Below are positions 1 to 8,305 of a stretch of 40,236 nucleotides of DNA, one piece after another; position 1 is the first letter of the stretch; each line of letters begins with the position of its first letter. The translations under genes and the position numbers were made by a program. The stretch is from Clostridiales bacterium (GTDB lineage: Bacteria > Bacillota > Clostridia > Oscillospirales > Acutalibacteraceae). The stretch spans positions 1-40,236 of the forward strand of contig DUMT01000108.1 of assembly GCA_012839705.1 (NCBI GenBank). Reading direction: 5' to 3'. The notes below the pieces were generated by a model, which did not search any database, was not told the DNA's origin, and saw only the letters and a list, made by a program, of their open reading frames with translations.

Positions 1-707
1 AGTATGCTGAAAATTTTGCAGACGGCATAAGGAAACTGTCCGATGGCGGCGCTTCTATCGGGTTGTCCTATGGTACAGCAGGGCTGTACCTGGGAGGCGA
101 TTATGCTCCGAAGCGCGGTGTGGACAGGATAAACAGCGCAGCATACCTGGTGTCCGCTGTCAAATCCTCGTCCCAGGCGGCAGGGGATATCGTTTTTGAT
201 AATGGCAATGCCTATATTATTCCTTATGCGGACCATATTCTTAACGCTCCGTTTACATCCTCCCAAAGCGATATGGAAGCAAAGGGTGTTCCATTCTATC
301 AAATGGTATTGCATGGTTTGGTATCATATGCGGGGACTCCTTACAATCTGACTGGTAATTTGCTTAATGCACATCTTAAATCCCTGGCCTATGGCGGACT
401 GCCGTATTATGCGCTGATAACCGCAGATGACGACTTGCTCAGCAATACCGCTTATGAATCTATGTGGTATTCCTTAAGCCAAAACGGGCGGTTGGAAACC
501 CTGATTGAACAGTGCAAGGCATCAAAAGAATACTTTGACTCTGTCCGTTACGCCCAAATGACCGGGTTTGAGGAAATAACGCCTGATGTCACCTGTACCA
601 GGTTTAACAATGGGGTCAGGATTTATGTAAACTACGGTGAGAGCAATACTTCAGCAGATGGCATAGATATTGAAGCTAAAGGGTTTGCGGTTATCCGTGC
701 AGAATAG
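1..707 (+). CDS. DUF5696-family protein, 3' part (5' end outside window)
   Basis: The reading frame is open from base 3, so this is the C-terminal ~234 residues of a longer protein. It aligns by eye with the C-terminus of the DUF5696 lipoprotein at 24069-26384. Shared features are a NAPF/DAPF element, VPFYQ, HG-V-Y-G-P-NL, a YGG-PYY block and a final NNG-R-YVNY / ENGYKVYVNY segment followed by SADG. The family is uncharacterised; its fold looks like a secreted beta-sandwich plus TIM barrel resembling glycosidases (inference). It sits 22 bp upstream of two permeases, the same order as in the complete paralogous set at 24069-28295. An internal TTG at 63 could be mistaken for a start but has no ribosome binding site. 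Confidence 0.85.
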   Translation, partial: YAENFADGIRKLSDGGASIGLSYGTAGLYLGGDYAPKRGVDRINSAAYLVSAVKSSSQAAGDIVFDNGNAYIIPYADHILNAPFTSSQSDMEAKGVPFYQMVLHGLVSYAGTPYNLTGNLLNAHLKSLAYGGLPYYALITADDDLLSNTAYESMWYSLSQNGRLETLIEQCKASKEYFDSVRYAQMTGFEEITPDVTCTRFNNGVRIYVNYGESNTSADGIDIEAKGFAVIRAE

Positions 708-729
708 ATTAAGGAGGGTAGAGGCTGAA

Positions 730-1644
730 ATGCAAAAATGCCATACATCCCGCATACGGGAAGACGCTTTAATGAGGCGCAGAAACCGGTTTGGATATTT
801 GTTTATTTTTCCGCTAATAATTGGCGTGCTTTTTATCTTTATTCCAAACCTTATACAAACAATTCGCTTCTCTTTAAACGATATAAACATCACCGGTTCC
901 GGATACACCCTTAAATTCAAGGGGTTGGTTTACTATCACGAAGCACTATTTGTTAACAGCGAGTTTATTCCCAAACTCGTTGACAACATCAGGTCGCTGA
1001 TAATAACCCTTCCGGTGCTGTTGATATACAGCTTGTTCATCTCGACAATTTTAAACCAGAAGTTTGCCGGTCGGGGAATTGCACGTGTATTGTTCTTTAT
1101 TCCTGTAATCCTGGCTGCCGGCATTATGTCGGATATGAACGGTGAGGTAATGAGCATAGTTGGAGCGGGCCAGGCCATAGATGTCGGCCTGCCTGCAAGC
1201 GCCAGCTTTACGGACTTCAACAAATTGCTCTCATCATTGAATTTTCCTTCAGTCTTAATTAAGATTATTACCGATTCTATTTCCGGTATCTATGAAATAA
1301 CCGCTCGAAGCGGTTTGCAGATATTCATATTCTTAGCAGGATTGCAGGAAATCCCCCAGCCCTTTTATGAAGCGGCATCCATTGAAGGCTGCAACAAATG
1401 GGAGCTTTTCTGGAAAATAACTTTTCCGATGATCAGCCCTCAGTTTGCGGTAAATATGGTTTATACCATTGCAGATTTTTGTGCATCAAAAAATGCGTTG
1501 ATGGACTTTACCAGAAACCTCGCTTTCAATCAGAATCAATACGCATTGTCTACATCCATGAACTTTTTGTACCTGTTGTGCCTTGGAATAGTAATCGCAT
1601 TGGCTTTAGGTCTGGTCCGTAAATTATCACCTCAAATGGCATAA
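730..1644 (+). CDS. ABC transporter permease, MalF/LplB type
   Basis: Inner-membrane subunit of a CUT1-type carbohydrate importer, 304 aa. The permease cytoplasmic loop (EAA motif) is clear at EAASIEGCNKWELFWKITFP, preceded by a conserved RSGLQIFIFLAGL helix. Several hydrophobic segments are visible, the first just after RRRNRFGYLFIFPL. I chose ATG at 730 because AAGGAGG lies at 711-717; upstream in-frame starts overlap the preceding gene. A polar loop of ~60 residues between the middle helices (around GEVMSIVGAG) is shared with the permease at 26381 but absent from the one at 20048, so this protein belongs to the DUF5696-linked permease type. Substrate unknown. Confidence 0.9.
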   Translation: MQKCHTSRIREDALMRRRNRFGYLFIFPLIIGVLFIFIPNLIQTIRFSLNDINITGSGYTLKFKGLVYYHEALFVNSEFIPKLVDNIRSLIITLPVLLIYSLFISTILNQKFAGRGIARVLFFIPVILAAGIMSDMNGEVMSIVGAGQAIDVGLPASASFTDFNKLLSSLNFPSVLIKIITDSISGIYEITARSGLQIFIFLAGLQEIPQPFYEAASIEGCNKWELFWKITFPMISPQFAVNMVYTIADFCASKNALMDFTRNLAFNQNQYALSTSMNFLYLLCLGIVIALALGLVRKLSPQMA

Positions 1645-1656
1645 GGAAGTTTTACT

Positions 1657-2586
1657 ATGATTGCTAAAGTTGGAAAATTGGAAATAGTCCGCTCATCCCA
1701 CGTAAAATTTAAGATTGCCTCTGCCCTGTGGTGGATTGTACGGTTTATAATCATTTTCGGGCTGGGATTTATTATTCTCAAGCCGATAATCGGTAAAATC
1801 CTGTTGTCATTTATGAATCCTGACGATTTGCTGGATAATACCGTAAAGCTTTACCCGAAGACACCGTCCACCTACTACTGGCGTTTTGCGCTTAATAATC
1901 TGTATTTGCCAAAAAGCTTTATTAATACCCTGGTACTGTCCCTGAGCATTGGTTTGATACAGGTTGCTTCGAGCACTTCTATCGGTTATGGTTTGGCCCG
2001 TTTTAAATTCAGAGGCAGGGGAATTGCCTTCATTTTCGTAATTATTATTATGCTTGTACCTTACCAGGTAATAAGTATTGCACAGTATTTGGGATTTGTA
2101 TATTTCGGAATTGGCCCGTTCAAGGTTAATTTGTCAGATACTTTTATTCCGCTGTATATATTGGCGTTTACCGGTTTAGGGGTTAAGGAAGGGCTGTATA
2201 TTTACCTGATGAGGGAAAACTTCCGTTCCCTTCCCGCTGACCTGGAAGATGCCTCGTACATTGATGGCGCCGGCGTGATTAGGACATTTTTCCAAATTAT
2301 GATCCCCAACGCCCGTACGATGATGATAACGGTATTCCTGTTTTCGTTCTGCTGGCAGTGGACTGATACAACTTATTCATCGTTGTATCTGATGGATGTA
2401 AAGATTCTATCAAATGTTGTGCAAGAGCTTTATGTTCGACACGGCGTATTCTATGACACCATGGGGACGATAATTGCACGAAGCGCCGCAAGCATTTTTG
2501 TTATGCTGCCTTTGCTGGGGTTGTTCGGAGTCTGCCAGAGGACATTTGTTAAAAGCATTGCCCGGGCCGGCTTGTCCAATGTTTAA
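1657..2586 (+). CDS. ABC transporter permease, MalG/AraQ type
   Basis: Second membrane subunit, 309 aa, 12 bp after its partner and preceded by AGGAAG. The EAA loop reads EDASYIDGAGVIRTFFQIMIP, with multiple transmembrane helices before and after it. It matches the permease at 27315-28295 in distinctive positions: YGLARF-F--RG, GLGVKEGL/GMGVKNGL, IDGAG and a C-terminal CQR-FV-SI-R-G. It therefore forms, with the two genes upstream, a diverged copy of the 24069-28295 set. It is the last gene of its operon; a strong terminator follows at 2662. No ATPase gene accompanies it in the window, so a shared MsmX-like ATPase is likely (inference). Confidence 0.9.
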   Translation: MIAKVGKLEIVRSSHVKFKIASALWWIVRFIIIFGLGFIILKPIIGKILLSFMNPDDLLDNTVKLYPKTPSTYYWRFALNNLYLPKSFINTLVLSLSIGLIQVASSTSIGYGLARFKFRGRGIAFIFVIIIMLVPYQVISIAQYLGFVYFGIGPFKVNLSDTFIPLYILAFTGLGVKEGLYIYLMRENFRSLPADLEDASYIDGAGVIRTFFQIMIPNARTMMITVFLFSFCWQWTDTTYSSLYLMDVKILSNVVQELYVRHGVFYDTMGTIIARSAASIFVMLPLLGLFGVCQRTFVKSIARAGLSNV

Positions 2587-2661
2587 GAGTTGGCGAGGCG
2601 AAAATATAACGGAGTAATACAGAAAGCTGGTTAGTTTGTTTCTCTTTCTTAAACTATAGAT

Positions 2662-2706
2662 AAAAAGTCCTGAAACCCTTGCGTATGCGGGTTTCGGGAC
2701 TTTTTT
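2662..2706 (+). terminator. Intrinsic terminator after the first permease operon
   Basis: Inverted repeat with arms 2662-2678 and 2689-2705 (17 bp, one G-U pair), a 10-nt loop and a run of T at 2701-2706. The stem base is A/T, so it could also work for the minus-strand pseudogene that converges on it. A degenerate copy of the same stem occurs at 37303-37344. Confidence 0.92.
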
Positions 2707-2764
2707 CTTGCTTTGATAAGTATTATTGATATGTTTTTGATATTGTAATGTAGATATACTGATG

Positions 2765-3314
2765 CTAATCTTGCTTTGATTCCAATTTTACAACAATGAT
2801 TTCGGGCCTGTTGAAAATCCTGAACGGGATTATGCTGTTGCCAAGCCCGCGGCTGATTATCATTGTTGTTTCATTAAGTTTATGACTGCCTGCTGTATAT
2901 TTAGGGAAAAATCCCTGCCCCGGAGCCACCAAACCGCCGACGAAAGGCAGCCTGAACTGGCCTCCGTGAGCGTGACCGGTTAACACAAGCCGGGCTTTGC
3001 ATTTTGCATAGTCATCTATAAATTCCGGACGGTGTGACAATACGATTGAAAAGGTATTCGTTGAATCCAACAGGAAAGATAGATTGTTTCTCAACTCGGC
3101 TTTATAATCATCGTATGGATTGGCATAATCCGACATCAGTTAATCCTATTATTTGTATTGATTCCCCGTTTCGCGTGGCGGTTGCAATCTCGTTGTCCAA
3201 TACAACTGCGCCTGCCTCGGTTAACTGGGATTTTAATATATCATATTTTCCTGAAATCTTTTCATGATTGCCGGAAACGTAGTATGCTTTTTGTTCATAA
3301 TCACACCGGTGTTT
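2765..3314 (-). pseudogene. Metallophosphoesterase (calcineurin-like) remnant, frameshifted
   Basis: Minus-strand reading gives two pieces in different frames. The upstream piece (about 3314 to 3120) contains the metal-binding GNHE element within AYYVSGNHEK and runs on to IIGLTDVG before a stop. The downstream piece (3136 to 2765) continues with YANPYDDYKAEL, LSHRPEF, the GHAHGGQFRLP metal-binding signature and a normal C-terminus. One indel near 3120-3145 joins them. The N-terminal third with the first metal-binding aspartate and histidine is missing: an in-frame stop lies at 3315-3317 and nothing recognisable precedes it. The family normally hydrolyses phosphoesters, often YkuE-like with a membrane anchor. 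It is almost certainly non-functional unless the frameshift is a sequencing error. Confidence 0.85.
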
Positions 3315-3353
3315 TTAGTAATCAATTGGCTTGTTATACAGCAGAGAAGTAAA

Positions 3354-4211
3354 TTAAGCCCGGAAGTTGCGGGTTGTATATCCGGTGATTTTCTTAAAAT
3401 ATTTGAGAAAATGGTTGTAATCCTTAAACCCTACCATTTCGGCAATTTCTGAAACGGGCATATCGGAGGTTTGAAGAAGGTCGATTGCACGGTTGATGCG
3501 ATAATTCAACAGATATTTGTGAAGGGGTAGCCCGGTATGCGCCAGTATTAGCCGGCTTAAGTAGTTTGGGTGAAAATTAAATAGCTTTCCAAGCTGCTGG
3601 TTGCTTAAGTTTTCATTATAATGCTCGTTTATAAACTGCAAAATTTCCTCAATCCTGCTGTCAAAACCAATTTTGCTGCCTTTAAGCAGAAAAGAGCGGG
3701 CGACATCTGTAAGGATGAGCAGGAACATAGCCGACAAACGTCCTGAAGAGAGTATGATCTGACGGTCATATTCTTTTTTCATAGATATCAGCGTATGTTC
3801 GATATGCTGCATATTTTCAAGATAAATGGTACTATTGAACATATCCATATCTAATTGGCTTGTATCCAGAATATTATAATCATCAAATTGTTCATCCTTG
3901 CCGGGCGGGACAGGCGCGGTTTTAAAACTGTTTGCCTGGGTAAAGTCAAAGTTGACTCCGAACATAGTGCAATTCTCACCGGCGTCACAGGTTATATCAT
4001 AGGAGACCCCGGCCCTCCAGAGCATCAAAACACCGCTTTTTACAGAATAAACAGTATCCCCGGCTCTGATAATGCCGCTTCCGTCGGTTATATAAAAAAG
4101 CCGGTTATCATATGCCCTGTTGTTAATAAACCTGATGGAGTCATTTACGGTTAAATGCTGAACATATCTTACAAAAGGGCGGATTTCGTTGAATGATACC
4201 ACATTGCCCAT
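3354..4211 (-). CDS. AraC-family transcriptional regulator
   Basis: 285 aa. The N-terminal ~150 residues look like a cupin-type ligand-binding domain (GSGIIRAGDTVYSVKSGVLML). The C-terminal ~100 residues are a double helix-turn-helix of the AraC/XylS type: LSNQQLGKLFNFHPNYLSRL, then MPVSEIAEMVGFKDYNHFLK and a final FKKITGYTTRNF. Such proteins usually activate sugar genes on binding a sugar. It is divergent from the isomerase-like gene at 4347, its most likely target. I prefer ATG at 4211 over TTG at 4223 because AAAGGA at 4230-4225 is too close to the TTG. It ends about 40 bp from the phosphoesterase pseudogene. Confidence 0.92.
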   Translation of the reverse strand: MGNVVSFNEIRPFVRYVQHLTVNDSIRFINNRAYDNRLFYITDGSGIIRAGDTVYSVKSGVLMLWRAGVSYDITCDAGENCTMFGVNFDFTQANSFKTAPVPPGKDEQFDDYNILDTSQLDMDMFNSTIYLENMQHIEHTLISMKKEYDRQIILSSGRLSAMFLLILTDVARSFLLKGSKIGFDSRIEEILQFINEHYNENLSNQQLGKLFNFHPNYLSRLILAHTGLPLHKYLLNYRINRAIDLLQTSDMPVSEIAEMVGFKDYNHFLKYFKKITGYTTRNFRA

Positions 4212-4346
4212 AGCGGCAGCCAATCCTTTCGGTTTTGATTTGAAATGTTTAATTTAGACAGTTATTGGTTTAATTTTAACCTGTATTATACACCGGATTC
4301 AAGTATAATTAAAGTCAATACAATTAGAATTCCGGAGGTCAATGAA
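4212..4346. promoter_or_regulatory. Divergent intergenic region between AraC regulator and isomerase-like gene
   Basis: AT-rich. A consensus -10 (TATAAT) stands at 4304-4309 on the plus strand, without a recognisable -35 at the right spacing. That is what an activator-dependent promoter would look like, fitting the AraC-type neighbour (inference). GGAGG at 4334-4338 is the ribosome binding site that fixes the ATG at 4347. I could not pick out a confident operator repeat. Confidence 0.4.
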
Positions 4347-5795
4347 ATGATTGAAAGAAAAAAACAAAGAACAGCCAGAATAGGATTCTTTTCTGTCGGG
4401 CATTCCACCTATTGGCATCAGTTTGAAGGTTTGCTGGACAACCTGATGGGATATCACAGCGATACAATAAAGCTTATCAAATCCAACGATGTTCAGATTG
4501 TGGATTACGGTATGATAGACTCAAGCGAGAAGGCTTTTGAAGCTGCCGCAAAAATGCAGGGGGATCGGCTTGATTTAATTTTCTGCAACATGATAACCTA
4601 TGCCACTTCTTCGGTTTTCGGGCCGATAATCCGAAATGTAAATCTGCCAATCGTGCTGCTGGCCCTTCAGCCTTTAAAGCGCCTGGATTACAGCAGGGCA
4701 AGCACTTTTATGCAGCTTGAAAACGACAATGTGTGTTCGGTGCCGGAATTCACCGGTGTTGCTATCCGCTTTGGTAAAAAGGTAGCGGATGTTATATTGG
4801 GTACACTGTATGACGATAAAAAGGCTGAGGAGCAAATATCCGAATGGTGTGATATTGCAAAGGTTCTGCATGACCTGAAGGGAGCCAGGATAGGGCTGAT
4901 GGGGCACGTCCTTGAAGCCATGTATGATATGCACGCCGACCCAACCGCTGTGTCTGCCGCTTTCGGTGTCCATGTTCCTTTGCTGGAAGTTGAAGATGCT
5001 GTTCGTATGTATAAGCAGGTAACCCATGAGGAAATAGAGAAAAAGAAGGAATTAATATGCAGGGAGTTTGACATGCCCGATCCAAAGAGCGACCCCATTA
5101 CCCGCAAGCTGACCGACGAAGACCTTATTCAGGCGGCGCACACGGCTGTGGCGCTTGACAAACTGATTGAGGAATACAATCTGACGGGTCTGGCGTATTA
5201 TTACGAAGGCGAACCGGGGAGTATCCAGCGGCAGGTTGTGACATCCTTTATTGTGGGAAATTCCATGCTTATTGCCCAGGGAATACCAATGTGCGGTGAG
5301 TATGACATCAAAACCTGCATTGCAATGCTAATTATGGACCGTTTGAATATCGGCGGCAGTTTTGCCGAATTTCACCCGTTTGACTTTGAGGAAGACTTCA
5401 TTCTTATAGGGCATGACGGACCCCACCATATTGCGATTGCTGAGGATAAGCCAATTCTTCGCAGCCTGATAAAATACCACGGGAAGCCGGGAAGCGGGGC
5501 GTCCGTTGAATTTAAGATCAAGGAAGGGCCGATTACCATGCTGGGTATTACCCAGAAAGCTGACGGTTCATTCAAGTTTGTCATCGGTGAAGGATTCTCC
5601 AGAAAAGGCCCGATCCCGCCGACAGGAAACACCAACACCAGAGGATTCTTCGAACCGAACACACGGGATTTTGTAAAAGCATGGGTCATGGAGGGACCCA
5701 CCCATCACTACGCTCTTGGGGTAGGGCATAGGGCTGAAACAATTAAAAAGATTGCAGATGTGCTCGGCATTGAAGCAGTCATAGTCAAAGCATAG
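4347..5795 (+). CDS. L-fucose/L-arabinose isomerase-family protein
   Basis: 482 aa, cytoplasmic. The fold resembles the FucI/AraA sugar isomerases, which interconvert aldoses and ketoses using a divalent metal. An N-terminal Rossmann-like part starts at RIGFFSVGHSTYW. The C-terminal active-site part carries EPGSIQRQV, CGEYDIKT, FAEFHPFDFEEDF (residues ~340) and LIGHDGPHH (~355), with a late GPTHHYALGVGH. These Glu and His clusters are placed like the metal ligands of AraA, but the exact substrate cannot be read. The start is chosen from GGAGG nine bases upstream; an earlier in-frame ATG at 4245 lies inside the promoter region. The next gene follows after 11 bp. Confidence 0.8.
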   Translation: MIERKKQRTARIGFFSVGHSTYWHQFEGLLDNLMGYHSDTIKLIKSNDVQIVDYGMIDSSEKAFEAAAKMQGDRLDLIFCNMITYATSSVFGPIIRNVNLPIVLLALQPLKRLDYSRASTFMQLENDNVCSVPEFTGVAIRFGKKVADVILGTLYDDKKAEEQISEWCDIAKVLHDLKGARIGLMGHVLEAMYDMHADPTAVSAAFGVHVPLLEVEDAVRMYKQVTHEEIEKKKELICREFDMPDPKSDPITRKLTDEDLIQAAHTAVALDKLIEEYNLTGLAYYYEGEPGSIQRQVVTSFIVGNSMLIAQGIPMCGEYDIKTCIAMLIMDRLNIGGSFAEFHPFDFEEDFILIGHDGPHHIAIAEDKPILRSLIKYHGKPGSGASVEFKIKEGPITMLGITQKADGSFKFVIGEGFSRKGPIPPTGNTNTRGFFEPNTRDFVKAWVMEGPTHHYALGVGHRAETIKKIADVLGIEAVIVKA

Positions 5796-5806
5796 AAGGT
5801 GTGAAA

Positions 5807-8245
5807 ATGTTCGAAACTGTTACTTTGGAAATGAGCCTTAAGCCTTTTAAAAAGACGGATGATGAATCCATTAAAAAAGTGTGCGAAAAGCTTTTTTCCC
5901 AGTGGCTTAACCTTATTAAAGGCGCCGAAGTTGTTAAAGTAATGCTTTGGAGTTCGGACGGTTCAGAGATTCTCAGTTACAAAGGGAATCTGGACGATGA
6001 ATTTGAATGGGCGAAATATCTCGGTGGGGCAAACATACGAGAAAAATGGAACAAAAAAGCCGACCCGGAGCGCATAGGGCTTCATTCCACCCATTATTTG
6101 TATATGGATAATCCCCCTGTATTCACCTACCGGAAGCTTGCTCAGATTATCCGTACCTTAAAAGAGGTGGGTAATGCCGTAACCGGTAAAAAAGTTATGG
6201 TGGGGGCAACCTTCGACCCGGGCCCGGAATTCGCAAAATCCGATTTTAAATATCGCAGGCACCCGGAAATCTGCCACGGAAATGCAATGGGAGAAAAAAG
6301 TTTTGTCTGCTGCTATGGGGTTTTGCATGGGGATAACTACCGTTATGCCGGTTTTCCGGAGGGAATTCCGGAAGGCACAAAGTTTGGCACCTTTTTTGGC
6401 AGGCAGTGCCGGCATTTCCTAACCGACCTGGGGTTTGACTATATTTGGTTTTCCAACGGGCTGGGTTTTGGAAGTGAAACCTGGGGGGTTACCGGGGAGA
6501 TTTTTGACGGGGAAAGGTTCTATCCGGAAAAAATCAGCAAGACAAGGGAGCAGATACTGGAATTCTGGAGACTGTTCAGGCAGGAATGCCCCGATTTCCC
6601 CGTTGAAACCAGGGGAACCAACCTGTCAGCGGCAATCGACCTTGCCACCGACGGAGTGCCTTTGTATGAGATTTATAAAAACGATTTTGGGATACTGCCT
6701 CCGCCCAATTCCCCCTGGGCTGCAATGGACGGGGATTTCGGGCTTGAAATTGCAGGGTATATGTCCCGCATTTCCAAATTGCCTCCCGATGGCAAATACC
6801 TTTTCCGCTTTTATGCCCATGACCCGTGGTGGATGAACAGCCCGTGGCTGGACCGCTACGAGGGGCAGCCCCATGATATATACCTTCCGCTGTCCATTGC
6901 CCGGATTGACGGCGAAGGGAAAATCAATAAACCTGGCCAGATAAATTTCTTGACCGTGGACAACAGTCTTGGTGATATGCCGGATAAAGTTCCGAACGAG
7001 ATAATTCCGCATATCCTGAAAGCTGCCCAGCATGCGCCGGATGATGTATCGCCGCTTGTTTGGGTTTATCCCATGGATGAATACAACAATCGGGCGGGCA
7101 AGAGTGAGCAGAGCATTAAGGAGATTTTTTTTGGTGACTGGTTTATCCGCGGTGCCATCAACAACGGCTTGCCTTTAAGCTCGGTTATTTCCACGGATAA
7201 TTTTGTATCGGTGCTGGATAAAAACCCGGGATTTTTTGATGGTTCTGTTATCGTGACAATTCCGCCTGTAGAAGGTACTGAGATTTACGGGCCGCTTATG
7301 GAGTTTATAAACCGCGGCGGCAGGGTTATCCTGTACGGCACTGTTTCGGACGTTAATCTCCGTAGCCTGCTGGGTCTGAAAACCGCAGAGGAACTTACCG
7401 GGGAATTCAGCGTAAAATTAAACCTGCCTTCCGACCTGCTGCAAAACGGTAATTCTGCCACAACACTAGCCCACCGCAGCCTTACTTCCATGGGAGGTCT
7501 GGGTGATGTTCCGGCAGAGAATGCAGCTAACAAAGTAAGTGTTCTGGCAGTGGCACGGCAGGGAGACAATGAGCGGGTTATTGCGGTTCACCGTAAAGGC
7601 AGACAGGGGGGCGGGCTAGTCTGGATAAGGGGTACCTGTTCCTGTTCATACAAAAAGGGGCAGTATCTTTTGCAGGCAGATTCGCCTGAAAAATACTTCA
7701 TCGGCGAAAGCCTGATGCGTTACGCTTTGTCGGTTTTTGGATACAATATCATATTTGACAAGCCATTTGCTGATTCCAAAGGCCCGGTGATAATGCTGTC
7801 AAGGAATAACAACGCATTTTATTTCTCGGGCTATCATCCGGATACCACCGTCGGTGTGAAAATGAGATTTCCCTTAGGCGCGCCTTTGCTGATGGGCAGC
7901 GAAGCTCTGATTAAGGATGGGTATGCTAATTATTTCATGCCCAGGGCGTGGCACCACGAATGCCGGGTATTCATAGAGCAGGAAGGCGGAACCGTTTCCT
8001 GCCGGGAATATCCTCCGGTCAGCGCCTTTAAAAGAAGGAGGATATCGGTGACCGGGCTTAAAAACGCAGTGCTCAGGATTTTACCTGAAAAGGGGCAGGA
8101 GGAAACCATGGAAGTGCTGCTTAACTCCGAATACCCATTTGTTTTGAGTGAGGAATACAGCGGCAGGTGGATAGATACTCCCTATGGCAGGTGTTATGAA
8201 GCTGAAAACCTGACAGGCACTGCGCTGATATCTTTTTCATTTTAA
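5807..8245 (+). CDS. Uncharacterised 812-aa protein, putative TIM-barrel glycosidase-like
   Basis: I do not recognise a named family. The N-terminal ~430 residues read like a TIM barrel: VTLEMSLKPF at the start, GATFDPGPEF, FDYIWFSNGLGFG-ETWG, FPVETRGTNL and FYAHDPWW, rich in the aromatic and acidic residues typical of sugar active sites. Residues ~450-530 (VSVLDKNPGFFDGSVIVTIP, then GGRVILYG) resemble the class I glutaminase-like domain found after the barrel in GH42 beta-galactosidases. The C-terminus is beta-rich. There is no signal peptide, so it is probably cytoplasmic. GAAGG at 5795-5799 favours ATG 5807 over GTG 5801. It is translationally close to the isomerase-like gene, suggesting a two-step pathway on one sugar (inference). 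Confidence 0.7.
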   Translation: MFETVTLEMSLKPFKKTDDESIKKVCEKLFSQWLNLIKGAEVVKVMLWSSDGSEILSYKGNLDDEFEWAKYLGGANIREKWNKKADPERIGLHSTHYLYMDNPPVFTYRKLAQIIRTLKEVGNAVTGKKVMVGATFDPGPEFAKSDFKYRRHPEICHGNAMGEKSFVCCYGVLHGDNYRYAGFPEGIPEGTKFGTFFGRQCRHFLTDLGFDYIWFSNGLGFGSETWGVTGEIFDGERFYPEKISKTREQILEFWRLFRQECPDFPVETRGTNLSAAIDLATDGVPLYEIYKNDFGILPPPNSPWAAMDGDFGLEIAGYMSRISKLPPDGKYLFRFYAHDPWWMNSPWLDRYEGQPHDIYLPLSIARIDGEGKINKPGQINFLTVDNSLGDMPDKVPNEIIPHILKAAQHAPDDVSPLVWVYPMDEYNNRAGKSEQSIKEIFFGDWFIRGAINNGLPLSSVISTDNFVSVLDKNPGFFDGSVIVTIPPVEGTEIYGPLMEFINRGGRVILYGTVSDVNLRSLLGLKTAEELTGEFSVKLNLPSDLLQNGNSATTLAHRSLTSMGGLGDVPAENAANKVSVLAVARQGDNERVIAVHRKGRQGGGLVWIRGTCSCSYKKGQYLLQADSPEKYFIGESLMRYALSVFGYNIIFDKPFADSKGPVIMLSRNNNAFYFSGYHPDTTVGVKMRFPLGAPLLMGSEALIKDGYANYFMPRAWHHECRVFIEQEGGTVSCREYPPVSAFKRRRISVTGLKNAVLRILPEKGQEETMEVLLNSEYPFVLSEEYSGRWIDTPYGRCYEAENLTGTALISFSF

Positions 8246-8264
8246 ATAATCGGATTAAAAGCAA

Positions 8265-8296
8265 ACGCCGGAAACGGGCTTAACCGTATCCGGCGT
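8265..8296. terminator. Bidirectional terminator between convergent genes
   Basis: Inverted repeat with arms 8265-8277 and 8284-8296, one mismatch in 13 pairs, a 6-nt loop, then ATTTTAT. It lies between the plus-strand gene ending at 8245 and the minus-strand oxidoreductase ending at 8306, so it can serve both. Confidence 0.85.
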
Positions 8297-8305
8297 ATTT
8301 TATGC

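Noticed and set aside
1-2586. Left-edge genes as an assembly duplication of 24069-28295
   Set aside because: The two sets align only at protein level with many differences, so they are true paralogues.
3034-3452. Three small plus-strand frames over the phosphoesterase remnant
   Set aside because: The minus strand carries clear GNHE and GHAHGG motifs here; the plus frames resemble nothing and lack ribosome binding sites.
4245-4346. N-terminal extension of the isomerase-like protein from ATG 4245
   Set aside because: It would translate the AT-rich promoter region; GGAGG with proper spacing marks ATG 4347.
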